Below are positions 27,802 to 36,080 of a stretch of DNA of 64,000 nucleotides, one piece after another. Source of the DNA: Ignavibacteria bacterium (lineage in GTDB: Bacteria > Bacteroidota > Ignavibacteria > Kapaibacteriales > UBA4661); contig CANHDJ010000014.1 in the NCBI GenBank assembly GCA_947459425.1, positions 1 through 64,000 on the forward strand, in the 5' to 3' direction. A program made the position numbers and the translations under genes. The notes beneath the pieces are model-generated. The model searched no databases, was not told where the DNA came from, and saw nothing but the letters and a program-made list of their open reading frames with translations. Every line of letters starts with the position of its first letter. The stretch's first letter is position 1.

Positions 27802-27870
27802 AATGAGAAAAAATGAAGAATGAAAAAGGAGTGTTGAGTTTTAAGTTTTGAAGTTACGCTTTCCCCAATT

Positions 27871-27996
27871 CCCCTTCACTTGTGAAGGGGTGGCAGTCAA
27901 GCGGCAGCGCAGACTGACGGGGTAGCGCCGCCTGACGACAAAGAAACACCCCGCCCTCGCTGCCGCTTGGACACCCCTCTTTGTTCCAAAGAGGGG
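27871..27996. repeat. Composite palindromic intergenic repeat
   Basis: Two outer hairpins (CCCCTTCAC/GTGAAGGGG at 27871-27890 and CCCCTCTTT/AAAGAGGGG at 27974-27996) flank a perfect 12-bp stem (27898-27909/27958-27969) that holds a nested CGGGGT/ACCCCG arm (27918-27923/27948-27953). GGGGTG and CACCCC (27887-27892/27972-27977) could also close a cloverleaf. It lies between ychF and rsmB, both on the minus strand, and may end rsmB transcription. Sequence differs from the cloverleaf family elsewhere. Confidence 0.75.
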
Positions 27997-28043
27997 AATA
28001 TTGAGCATTGAAGCGTAGCTTCAGTGATCAATGAACCACAACC

Positions 28044-30029
28044 CTAGCTCTTCCGCACCAGTCGTGCTGCAAATGCGCCATCAGTTTGATGAAGATGCGG
28101 AAAGGTTTGCATAAAACCATCCTTGCATATTGCCTCTGGGAGGTATGTTTCAGCGCGGTCAAGTTCGTAGTTGGTAAATTCTTTCAGGAACCATGCTATT
28201 TGCGAGGTGTTTTCCTCCGGCTCAATGGTGCATGTGCTGTACACCAATGCGCCGCCAACTTTCACGAGTTTGGCGGCATTGCGCAACAGTTCACGTTGGG
28301 TGCGGACAAGCGGCATAAAATCGGTTGTCTCAAATTTCCATTTTATATCGGGTTTTTTTGCAAGCGTTCCCAGCCCCGAACACGGCGCATCCAGCAAGAC
28401 AATATCTGCCAATTCTTTCGGTGCAAAATTGCGTCCGTCCTGCGCAAGCGTTGAAATGCAGGTAAGCCGCAGGCGCTCGGCATTTTCCTGAATAATGTTG
28501 AGCTTTCCGGCGTATTTGTCCAGCGCAACAATCGTTCCGTTGTCCTCCATCAGTTCTGCCGCAAAGGTGGCTTTTCCGCCCGGTGCAGCGCAAAGGTCGT
28601 ACACGCGCTGCCCGCGTTGTGGATTGGCTAATCGCACCACTTGCGCGGCGCTGGGGTCTTGCACGGAAAACCATCCGTCTTGGAACGGCTTCCATTCGCG
28701 TACCGACGAGAGCGAACCCACCCAAATCAGGCGTTCCGTGTCGAATGGCGCATCCCAACGCTTCACGTCTTGCGATTCGAGGAAGGCAAAGAGTTCTTCG
28801 GGTTTGCAGCGCATCATGTTCATACGAAGCGAGATTTTAGGGCGCTCATTATTCGTTTTTAAGAGCGCTTCGGCACTTTCTACGCCCAAGCGGTCAATCC
28901 AGCGCTTGACCATCCAAAACGGGTGCGAATACACCACCGAAAAATGCCGCGCAATATCCTCGCCCCGAAGCGGATAGCGGATATTGTTGATGTTATTCAA
29001 AATATTCCGCAAGATAGCATTGACGAGGTTTCCAGAGCGATTTCCTTTCAGACGCTTTATCAATTCCACCGATTCGCTCACCGCAGCAAAGGGCGGGATA
29101 CGATGCAAAAACATGATTTGGTACAGCGCAATGCGCATTGCGTTTTTTACCGGAACAATACATTTGACAAATTCACCATGATAAAATCCCGTCAGCACCC
29201 AATCCAACTTAGCTTGCCAGCGCGTCACGCCATGCACAAGTTCCGTCAAAAGCGCACGGTCAACGGGCTTCAAATCGGCGTGTGCCAATTCATATTCCAG
29301 CAATTTGTCTAAATAGGAATCGCTTTGGTCAAGCCGCGATAAAATCTTGATTGCCAAACCACGAGCGCCAATATAAAGCGGGTTAAAATCTTTGTAAAAA
29401 ATGTTGTCACTGCCTTTTGCGGGTTTGTCCGGCACGTAAGGCGGGTCTTCGTAGCGCAGAGGTGCAGGAATGCCGTTTTTCCGCAATTCTTCTAACTGTT
29501 CCGGGCGCTCAATTCCTTGATGCGTCGGGATAAATTCCGGGGTAAACGGGTCGCGTGAACGCGCCTCAAATCGTGGTCTGCCCTCGCCTCGCGGTGAATG
29601 TTCGGAAGAGTGTGGTCGCCCACCGCCATCAGGACGCTCTCCACGCTGCGGGCGTTGCTGTTGGTCGCCTCTATCGGGATAGGGACGGCGATTGTCGTAT
29701 GGACGTGGTGATTCATTGCGAGGTGCTTCATTGCGAGGTGCTTCGTGGCGAGGATTTTCCCTGCGAGGCGGCGCATCGTTGCGTGGGTGAGGCTCGTTCG
29801 GGCGGCGTTCCTGCTGGCGCTCATTGCGGGTAGGGTCTGCCGGGGCGCTTTGTGGCGGTTTGTTGGAATGAGGCTTTTCGTGCTGTGATGTATCGTGCTG
29901 TGGTTTTGCCTGATGGGGCTTTTCGGATGAAGATTTATCGTGCGGAGGCTTGTTTTGATGCGGTTTTCCGCCGGACTGTGGTCGGCGGTCTTGATTGGGC
30001 GCGGACGGTGTTTGGTCTTGATTCGCCAT
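28044..30029 (-). CDS. rsmB: RsmB-like 16S rRNA m5C methyltransferase with disordered N-terminus
   Basis: A 661-aa protein. Residues 1-200 are almost only P, H, R, N, Q, E, S and K, with short repeats such as 'RHEAPRNEAPRNESPRP', and look disordered and RNA-binding. The remaining 460 residues are a normal RsmB: a NusB-like helical domain ('ALLTELVHGVTRWQAKLDWV') and a SAM-dependent m5C methyltransferase with 'VYDLCAAPGGKATFAAELM', the 'DAPCSGLGTL' PC motif and the catalytic-cysteine motif 'YSTCTIEPEEN'. It should methylate C967 of 16S rRNA. The long N-terminal tail is unusual for the family. Confidence 0.92.
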   Translation of the reverse strand: MANQDQTPSAPNQDRRPQSGGKPHQNKPPHDKSSSEKPHQAKPQHDTSQHEKPHSNKPPQSAPADPTRNERQQERRPNEPHPRNDAPPRRENPRHEAPRNEAPRNESPRPYDNRRPYPDRGDQQQRPQRGERPDGGGRPHSSEHSPRGEGRPRFEARSRDPFTPEFIPTHQGIERPEQLEELRKNGIPAPLRYEDPPYVPDKPAKGSDNIFYKDFNPLYIGARGLAIKILSRLDQSDSYLDKLLEYELAHADLKPVDRALLTELVHGVTRWQAKLDWVLTGFYHGEFVKCIVPVKNAMRIALYQIMFLHRIPPFAAVSESVELIKRLKGNRSGNLVNAILRNILNNINNIRYPLRGEDIARHFSVVYSHPFWMVKRWIDRLGVESAEALLKTNNERPKISLRMNMMRCKPEELFAFLESQDVKRWDAPFDTERLIWVGSLSSVREWKPFQDGWFSVQDPSAAQVVRLANPQRGQRVYDLCAAPGGKATFAAELMEDNGTIVALDKYAGKLNIIQENAERLRLTCISTLAQDGRNFAPKELADIVLLDAPCSGLGTLAKKPDIKWKFETTDFMPLVRTQRELLRNAAKLVKVGGALVYSTCTIEPEENTSQIAWFLKEFTNYELDRAETYLPEAICKDGFMQTFPHLHQTDGAFAARLVRKS

Positions 30030-30166
30030 GATAGAAAAAAATGAGTGAACAAAAGTGCTACGGAACGTGATTCGGCGTTCAGAAATTGCGCGGAAAATAC
30101 TATCTTTGGAGCGTGACGTTCAAGAATCAACGTCCTATTTTTCCTGCAACGCGACCGAAGACACGC

Positions 30167-30181
30167 AAAATACGTGTTTTT
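30167..30181. promoter_or_regulatory. Second copy of the near-palindromic 15-mer
   Basis: Identical to 3149-3163 and placed 48 bp before the small gene at 30229, flanked here by GC on both sides to give an extended dyad. Function unknown. Confidence 0.3.
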
Positions 30182-30228
30182 GCGCATTTTTGAAACCACA
30201 TTCTTCTTTACTCTTTTCACACAGCACC

Positions 30229-30510
30229 ATGAACATCTTCAAACGATTCTTTTATACGCTCTACCGCCCCGTTGACTGGAAACGCAGCAGCCATGAGAAT
30301 TTTGAGCATTGGAAAGGCATCAAAACGGGTGATATTGTCGAGGCGGCAGTTGAATCGCCGAATGGTATCCGCTACCGTGTCGAAGAACTCAATAATGATG
30401 CAATGCAAGCCCGTGTCGTGCGACTGGACAAAGACGGCTCGACACCGCTTGAACGCTATACACTCTCGCTGAATATGATCCGCCCTCTTGCAAAAGCATC
30501 TGCAAAATAG
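30229..30510 (+). CDS. Small conserved-looking hypothetical protein
   Basis: A 93-aa soluble protein starting 'MNIFKRFFYTLYRPVDW'. A middle segment 'IKTGDIVEAAVESPNGIRYR' looks like a small beta-barrel fold, as in some nucleic-acid-binding or ribosome-associated domains, but I do not recognise the family. It ends 27 nt before the ClpB-like gene and probably shares its transcript. A longer in-frame ORF upstream is rejected because the leader before 30229 has the pyrimidine-rich, ACAGCACCATG-type start context seen in neighbours. Confidence 0.6.
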   Translation: MNIFKRFFYTLYRPVDWKRSSHENFEHWKGIKTGDIVEAAVESPNGIRYRVEELNNDAMQARVVRLDKDGSTPLERYTLSLNMIRPLAKASAK

Positions 30511-30537
30511 CGATTAACCAATAATTGCTTTACCACT

Positions 30538-31857
30538 ATGAACGTACAGAAACTTACCTTAAAAGCGCAAGAGGCATTACAACGCGCTCAGGAAATAGCC
30601 TCGGCAAGCAACCAGCAGTCTATTGAGCCGATTCATTTGTTGCTGGCGCTTCTGGAAGATTCCGGTGGGATTATTCCACCCATGCTGCTCAAACTTGGGG
30701 CAAACGTGGAATACCTGAAAACCAAAACACAACAGGAAATAGAAGCGTTGCCCAAAGTCAGCGGGACAGTTGTGGGAAGCCAGTTCCTAAGCCGTGATTT
30801 GGGTAGCGTTATGGAAATTGCCCTCAAAGAAGCACAAAAACTGAGCGACGAATATGTCAGCACCGAACACCTGCTTATGGCGCTTTCTGAGCAGAAATCC
30901 TCTGCCGCCCAGCTTCTACGCGACCAAGGCGTGACCAAAGATGCCGTTGTCAAAATTCTCAAGGATTTTCGCGGCTCTCAGCGAGTGACCGACCAAAATC
31001 CTGAAGACAAATATCAAGCGCTTCGGCGCTATGGGCGCTCCATCAATGATGAAGCCCGCAAAGGCAAAATTGACCCCATCATTGGGCGTGAAGACGAGAT
31101 TCGGCGCGTTCTGCAAGTGCTTTCACGCCGCACGAAAAACAATCCTGTTCTTATCGGTGAGCCAGGCGTTGGCAAGACCGCCATTGCCGAAGGCATTGCC
31201 CAACGCATTGTCTCCGGCGATGTGCCGGAAACCCTCAAAACTAAAACGATTATTGCGTTGGATATGGGCGCACTCGTGGCAGGGACGAGTTTTCGCGGGC
31301 AGTTTGAAGAGCGCTTAAAAGCGGTTGTCCGCGAGGTGAGTGAATCCGATGGCGAAATTATTTTGTTTATTGATGAACTGCATACGCTGGTGGGCGCAGG
31401 CGCAACAAATCAAGGCAGTATGGATGCGGCAAATATCCTCAAACCCGCATTAGCACGGGGCGAATTGCGGTGTATCGGCGCAACAACATTAGACGAATAT
31501 CAAAAATACATCGAAAAAGATGCTGCATTGGAGCGCCGTTTCCAACGGGTTTTGATAGGCGAACCAACCGTAGAAGATACCATCTCCATCTTACGTGGCA
31601 TCAAGGAGCGCTACGAAGTACATCATGGCGTACGCATTACCGATGGCGCACTCATAGCGGCAGCGCAGCTTTCCCACCGTTATATTGCCGACCGTTTCTT
31701 ACCGGACAAAGCGATTGACCTTATTGATGAATCCGCCTCCAAGTTGCGCATTGAGATTGACTCCATGCCCGAGGAATTGGATTCTATCGAGCGAAAAATC
31801 CGCCAACTGGAAATTGAGCGTGAGGCGCTTTTGCGCGAACTCGGCGAAACGGCGTAA
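30538..31857 (+). CDS. clpB: ClpB-like protein ending after the first ATPase domain
   Basis: A 439-aa protein matching only the N-terminal half of the ClpB disaggregase (about 860 aa). It has two Clp_N repeats (1-145), NBD1 with Walker A 'GEPGVGKT' (207-214), Walker B 'ILFIDE' (275-280), sensor 'GATT' (314-317) and arginine fingers R333/R334. It stops at '[10 protein letters not shown]', where the coiled-coil middle domain should begin. The middle domain and NBD2 are absent; no other frame downstream continues them, and the next gene begins 30 bp later. It may be a deletion derivative, a natural short form or a join artefact. All visible ATPase residues are intact, so hydrolysis is possible but disaggregation is unlikely. 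Confidence 0.88.
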   Translation: MNVQKLTLKAQEALQRAQEIASASNQQSIEPIHLLLALLEDSGGIIPPMLLKLGANVEYLKTKTQQEIEALPKVSGTVVGSQFLSRDLGSVMEIALKEAQKLSDEYVSTEHLLMALSEQKSSAAQLLRDQGVTKDAVVKILKDFRGSQRVTDQNPEDKYQALRRYGRSINDEARKGKIDPIIGREDEIRRVLQVLSRRTKNNPVLIGEPGVGKTAIAEGIAQRIVSGDVPETLKTKTIIALDMGALVAGTSFRGQFEERLKAVVREVSESDGEIILFIDELHTLVGAGATNQGSMDAANILKPALARGELRCIGATTLDEYQKYIEKDAALERRFQRVLIGEPTVEDTISILRGIKERYEVHHGVRITDGALIAAAQLSHRYIADRFLPDKAIDLIDESASKLRIEIDSMPEELDSIERKIRQLEIEREALLRELGETA

Positions 31858-31887
31858 TATCTCTTCTTTTGCACTTAACTTTTTACG

Positions 31888-33051
31888 ATGATTTTCAAAA
31901 AAACTATCAAATCGTACTTTCGTCCAGCAGAGAAAATCGCAAGACAGCTTCTGCACGGGTTGTTGTACAAACTTTATGGTAATAAGCCAGCCGCTTTGCC
32001 CCTTCAAACTGATACTTGTCGCAAAATTCTCATTTGTCGTTATGACCGTGCCGGAGATATGATTGTTACGACACCAGTCATACACCTGCTGCATCAGATG
32101 ATTCCCAACGTGCAGATTCACGTTCTTGCTTCACCCCGTAACTCGTCCCTGCTTCGCTATGACCGCCGCGTTGCGAAGGTGTATGAATTAGATGGCACTC
32201 AAGAACCATTGCAGATTTTTTTATCATTATTTAAGGGCAATCTTCGCCATCAAATGCGTGAAGAGCGTTATGATGCTGTCTTTTGCTTTGTGTTTCATAA
32301 AACAACCCTAGCAGGATTGGTGGCAAGTATTCTCACGGGGTCTGAATCGGTAAAAATTGGCATTACGCACCCCGACCCCAGAAGAATGGAACTGTATTAT
32401 ACACTCTTCAATGTTCTTTTAGAAACAGAATTTGAGCGTGAAACAATGGCGGAACTCCTTGTTCGCTTTGTTTGCAAGCCCTTTGGCTGGAAATATAGCC
32501 CCGACCTTGTGGAGTATGGTGTCGAACTTGCCGACACTCATTACCAATATGCGGAGTCCGTTCTTCAGATGCTTCCAAAGAATAATACCGAGAATGGAGG
32601 GCAAAAACTGGTTTTTTACAACTGTTCGGCTGGAAAACTTATCTGTGAATGGTCGTTTGAGCGCAATCATGCTTGCTTGACTTTACTGACCAAACGTTTT
32701 CCTGATGTTCATTTTTGTATCAATACTGCTCCGCAAGACCGCGCCCGTGGCGAGGCTCTCCACGCCTTATTCCCGAAGGCAACGACGCTTCTGCCCTTGT
32801 CCAATGATCTTCTTGATATTTGTGCCTTAGTGCAGCGCATGGATGCCGTTTTTACGCCGGATACATCTATTGTTCATATCGCCACAATGTACCGCAAGCC
32901 ACTCGTGGCGCTGTATTCACGGAGTTTGTATGCCGTAGAATGGTTCCCATTTGGGGACTTCCCTCGCAAAATTCTAATCTCGGAAGGTCAGGAGCCTGTC
33001 GAAAGTATAACGCCCGAGCAAGCATCAGAGGCATTTGCAGAGATTATCTAG
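31888..33051 (+). CDS. Glycosyltransferase family 9, second copy
   Basis: A 387-aa GT9 (heptosyltransferase-like) protein. 'ILICRYDRAGDMIVTTPVIH' near the N-terminus and 'FTPDTSIVHIATMYRKPLVA' in the C-terminal half are the family signatures. A membrane-binding basic N-terminus ('FKKTIKSYFRPAEKIARQ') is present. It differs strongly from the GT9 protein at 196-1299, so the two probably use different acceptors. It begins 30 bp after the truncated clpB on the same strand, exactly where the rest of clpB would be expected. Confidence 0.86.
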   Translation: MIFKKTIKSYFRPAEKIARQLLHGLLYKLYGNKPAALPLQTDTCRKILICRYDRAGDMIVTTPVIHLLHQMIPNVQIHVLASPRNSSLLRYDRRVAKVYELDGTQEPLQIFLSLFKGNLRHQMREERYDAVFCFVFHKTTLAGLVASILTGSESVKIGITHPDPRRMELYYTLFNVLLETEFERETMAELLVRFVCKPFGWKYSPDLVEYGVELADTHYQYAESVLQMLPKNNTENGGQKLVFYNCSAGKLICEWSFERNHACLTLLTKRFPDVHFCINTAPQDRARGEALHALFPKATTLLPLSNDLLDICALVQRMDAVFTPDTSIVHIATMYRKPLVALYSRSLYAVEWFPFGDFPRKILISEGQEPVESITPEQASEAFAEII

Positions 33052-33231
33052 GTTTTTCAGGGCGGCACCAAAATCCGATTTTGTTTTCTGGCGCTTTCGA
33101 CCTAAATTTGCGGATTATTGCGTTGTCGCTTCCACAAAAAGCTATTTGGCAATATATTGGACAAAATGTGTTCCAACGTTCTTTGTTGTTTGATTTTTTT
33201 TGGTTTGATTTTTCACAAAAGCACAATTTTT

Positions 33232-33858
33232 ATGCCGCAGAGCAGACCGTCAGAATCCACGCCGAAAGCCACACGGCAGCCTATTACCACGCCGATTGTC
33301 AAGGGGACACGCCGCATAGCCCGTGAAAAGGTCATGCAACTTCTTTCCGCTCAAGAAATATCGGAAGTGCCTTGGCGTGAAAACTTCCCCTACATTTTCC
33401 CCTACGAATACCGTATTGACGAGGCAGAAACGCCCAATCGCTTACTCACCGAGCAGGAAGTTGAAAGCCTTGAGTCCGATTTTATTATTGATTGGGACGA
33501 TGAAACCAAACAATTTGCCCTCGCCTTGCTGGACCGCACCGAGCATTATGCCGAATACTCCCTCGAACTCATTGAAAAATTTTCCCAAAATTGGGAATTG
33601 GGGCGCTTGGCGCATATTGACCGCGTTGTGCTCAAAATTGCTATCGCCGAACTCATGAGTTTTGAGGAAATTCCCGCCAAAGTGACGATTAACGAAGCTA
33701 TCGAAATCGTCAAAAAATACTCCACCGACAAAAGCAGTATGTTCGTTAATGGTGTCTTGGATTCAGCATTGGCTGAACTCACAACGCTTGGCAGAGTAAC
33801 CAAAACAGGGCGCGGTTTGCTGGATATAAATTTGGGCAAGCAGCGCGGCGAAGGATAG
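33232..33858 (+). CDS. nusB: Transcription antitermination factor NusB
   Basis: A 208-aa NusB-fold protein; the ATG at 33232 ('MPQSRPSESTPKATRQP') is preferred. The N-terminal tail of about 35 residues is basic and probably flexible. The helical core shows 'GTRRIAREKVMQLLSAQEIS', 'HIDRVVLKIAIAELMSFEEI' and 'AKVTINEAIEIVKKYSTD' followed by KSSMFVNGVLD, the classic NusB C-terminal signature. It binds boxA RNA with NusE (S10) in rRNA antitermination. It is longer than E. coli NusB (about 139 aa). The 3-HAO gene follows 28 nt later. Confidence 0.92.
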   Translation: MPQSRPSESTPKATRQPITTPIVKGTRRIAREKVMQLLSAQEISEVPWRENFPYIFPYEYRIDEAETPNRLLTEQEVESLESDFIIDWDDETKQFALALLDRTEHYAEYSLELIEKFSQNWELGRLAHIDRVVLKIAIAELMSFEEIPAKVTINEAIEIVKKYSTDKSSMFVNGVLDSALAELTTLGRVTKTGRGLLDINLGKQRGEG

Positions 33859-33886
33859 TTCAGATACCACAATTATCGTCAAATTT

Positions 33887-34423
33887 ATGACAAAACAACT
33901 GACAAAACCGTTCAATTTTCGCACATGGATAGATGATCACCGTCATCTTCTGAAGCCGCCAGTCGGCAATGCCGTCGTATATGATGAAACCGAAGATTTT
34001 ATCGTCATGGTTGTCGGCGGACCAAATGCCCGCAAGGATTTTCACTACAACGAAGGAGAAGAATTTTTCTACCAGTTGGAAGGTGATATTGTTTTGAAGC
34101 TACACGACGGGGAGAAGGTCGTGGATATGCCGATTCGAGAAGGGGAAATTTTTCTCTTGCCGCCCAGAACACCTCATTCACCACAGCGTAAAGCCAATAC
34201 CGTCGGGCTGGTGATGGAACGCAAACGCGCCACACAAGAACTGGACGGCTTTCTGTGGTTTTGCGAAAATTGCGGAAATAAATTGTACGAAGAATATCAT
34301 TTCGTGAGCAATATCGTCGAGCAGCTACCGCCCATATTTGAGCGCTTTTATGGCAACGCCGAGCATTGTACGTGCAAACGCTGCGGAACGGTCATGCAGC
34401 GCCCCCAAAAGCCTGTTGCATAG
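33887..34423 (+). CDS. nbaC: 3-hydroxyanthranilate 3,4-dioxygenase
   Basis: A 178-aa cupin dioxygenase that opens the ring of 3-hydroxyanthranilate to give the precursor of quinolinate in the kynurenine pathway. Catalytic iron ligands are visible at H53, E59 and H97, spaced as in the characterised bacterial enzyme. A second, rubredoxin-like metal site is formed by C126/C129 ('FCENCG') and C163/C166 ('CKRC'). Other kynurenine genes are not in the window, so whether it serves NAD synthesis or tryptophan breakdown is open. It follows nusB closely. Confidence 0.93.
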   Translation: MTKQLTKPFNFRTWIDDHRHLLKPPVGNAVVYDETEDFIVMVVGGPNARKDFHYNEGEEFFYQLEGDIVLKLHDGEKVVDMPIREGEIFLLPPRTPHSPQRKANTVGLVMERKRATQELDGFLWFCENCGNKLYEEYHFVSNIVEQLPPIFERFYGNAEHCTCKRCGTVMQRPQKPVA

Positions 34424-34438
34424 CGCTGTTGTAAGTGA

Positions 34439-35992
34439 TTACATCCACTTTTTTGCAATCGCTTCCGCGCATTTTTGACCATCAATAGCCGCAGAGACAA
34501 TTCCACCCGCAAAACCTGCTCCCTCTGCGCATGGATACAAGCCTTGTATGTCGGGATGCTCCAGCGTCACGGGGTCGCGTGGGATCCGCACGGGCGAAGA
34601 AGTCCGAGATTCTACGCCATGCAGAACGGCTTCGTTGGTAAAATAGGGTTTCATTTTTTTTGATAATGCCAAAAATGCCTCTTGGAGGCTTCTTCCGATA
34701 AGTGGTGGGAGGAGTTCATGCAGAGGCGCGGAAACAATACCTGGCTGATAGGACGTTTGCGGGAGGTTCTGTGATAGTGTATTGCGCGTAAAGTCCACCA
34801 AGCGCTGTGCCGGTGCGGTTTGTGTTCCACCTCCTGCCCGAAACGCCATTTGCTCAAGTTCTTGTTGAAATCGTAAGCCAGCAAGCGCACCATACTGTGT
34901 GTTGAAGTGTAAATCGGCGAGTTCTATTGCCACAACGACACCGGAATTGGCAAAGGGATTGTTGCGTTTGGACGGCGACCAGCCATTCGTCACAATCTCA
35001 CCTTCGGCAGTCGCACAAGGCGCAATGATCCCGCCCGGACACATACAAAACGAGAATACACCTCGCTCCGATACTTGCTCAACCCAACTATACGGCGCGG
35101 CAGGCAGCAGAGAATTTCTCGGCGAAGAGCGGTACTGCATCGTGTCTATGAGCGATTGCGGGTGTTCGATGCGCAACCCCATAGCAAAAGGCTTTGCCTC
35201 AATGCGAATCTGTTTTTGTGCCAGCAAAGTGAAAATATCTCGTGCGGAATGTCCTGTGGCTAATATCAACTCTGTGCCGGAAAATTCTCTGCCGTCGGCA
35301 GTAATCACCCCTTGAAAATGCTGCCGATGCAAGATAAAATCAACGATCCGAGTGTTGAAATGGATTTCACCACCAGCATTCAAAATTCGCTCACGGATAG
35401 CAACGATAATGTGCGGGAGTTTGTTCGTGCCGATATGAGGATGTGCTTCCACCAGAATATCCTCCGAAGCGCCGTGCGCAACGAGTAATTCCAGAATTTT
35501 CTGCACATCACCCCGCTTCGTCGAACGGGTATAGAGTTTTCCATCGGAATACGTCCCTGCACCGCCTTCGCCGAAACAGTAGTTAGAATCAGGGTTGACG
35601 ATGTGTTCTCTGTTAATTGCTGCTAAATCGCGTCTTCGTGCTTTCACATCTTTACCGCGCTCAAGAATAACAGGCTTCAATCCCGCTTCAATTAGTCGAA
35701 GTGCAGCAAACAATCCCGCCGGACCCGCCCCTGCAATCAGAACGCTCCGCGAAGATGAGACATCCTTGGTTTGGATGCGGTAGTCGCTCGGCGCAGGTGT
35801 CTCGTCAATATAGATCTCTGCTTGGAGGTGAATCTTGACGGTGCGGGAACGCGCATCAATAGAGCGTTTACGCTTTTTTACGGCGACGATTGTGTCAGGG
35901 CTGATTGCCAAATGGTCGGCAACGGCATTTTTCAAGCGTTGCTCGTCGGCATCGTCTTCGGGACTAACTTGGAGGGTGACAGAGTGTATCAT
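34439..35992 (-). CDS. FAD-dependent dehydrogenase (COG2509-type)
   Basis: A 517-aa flavoprotein from the ATG at 35992 ('MIHSVTLQVSPEDDADEQ'). A small N-terminal ferredoxin-like domain of about 80 residues ('IVAVKKRKRSIDARSRTVKI') precedes a Rossmann FAD-binding motif 'SVLIAGAGPAGLFAALRLIE' and the family motif 'NYCFGEGGAGTYSDGKLYTR'. The C-terminus 'GLYPCAEGAGFAGGIVSAAI' completes the FAD site. This family is widespread and uncharacterised. Its stop is 15 bp from the converging 3-HAO stop codon. The next upstream gene on this strand is the M28 peptidase. Confidence 0.85.
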   Translation of the reverse strand: MIHSVTLQVSPEDDADEQRLKNAVADHLAISPDTIVAVKKRKRSIDARSRTVKIHLQAEIYIDETPAPSDYRIQTKDVSSSRSVLIAGAGPAGLFAALRLIEAGLKPVILERGKDVKARRRDLAAINREHIVNPDSNYCFGEGGAGTYSDGKLYTRSTKRGDVQKILELLVAHGASEDILVEAHPHIGTNKLPHIIVAIRERILNAGGEIHFNTRIVDFILHRQHFQGVITADGREFSGTELILATGHSARDIFTLLAQKQIRIEAKPFAMGLRIEHPQSLIDTMQYRSSPRNSLLPAAPYSWVEQVSERGVFSFCMCPGGIIAPCATAEGEIVTNGWSPSKRNNPFANSGVVVAIELADLHFNTQYGALAGLRFQQELEQMAFRAGGGTQTAPAQRLVDFTRNTLSQNLPQTSYQPGIVSAPLHELLPPLIGRSLQEAFLALSKKMKPYFTNEAVLHGVESRTSSPVRIPRDPVTLEHPDIQGLYPCAEGAGFAGGIVSAAIDGQKCAEAIAKKWM

Positions 35993-36080
35993 TTCAAACA
36001 AGAAAGAGTTGGCAAAAGCAGGGCGCGAAAGCAAGACGTGGCAAGCACAAAGCCTGTTCGCGGAACTCAATTCTCATAAT

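Noticed and set aside
31858-31887. Continuation of ClpB by a simple frameshift
   Set aside because: All three forward frames downstream lack middle-domain or NBD2 sequence.
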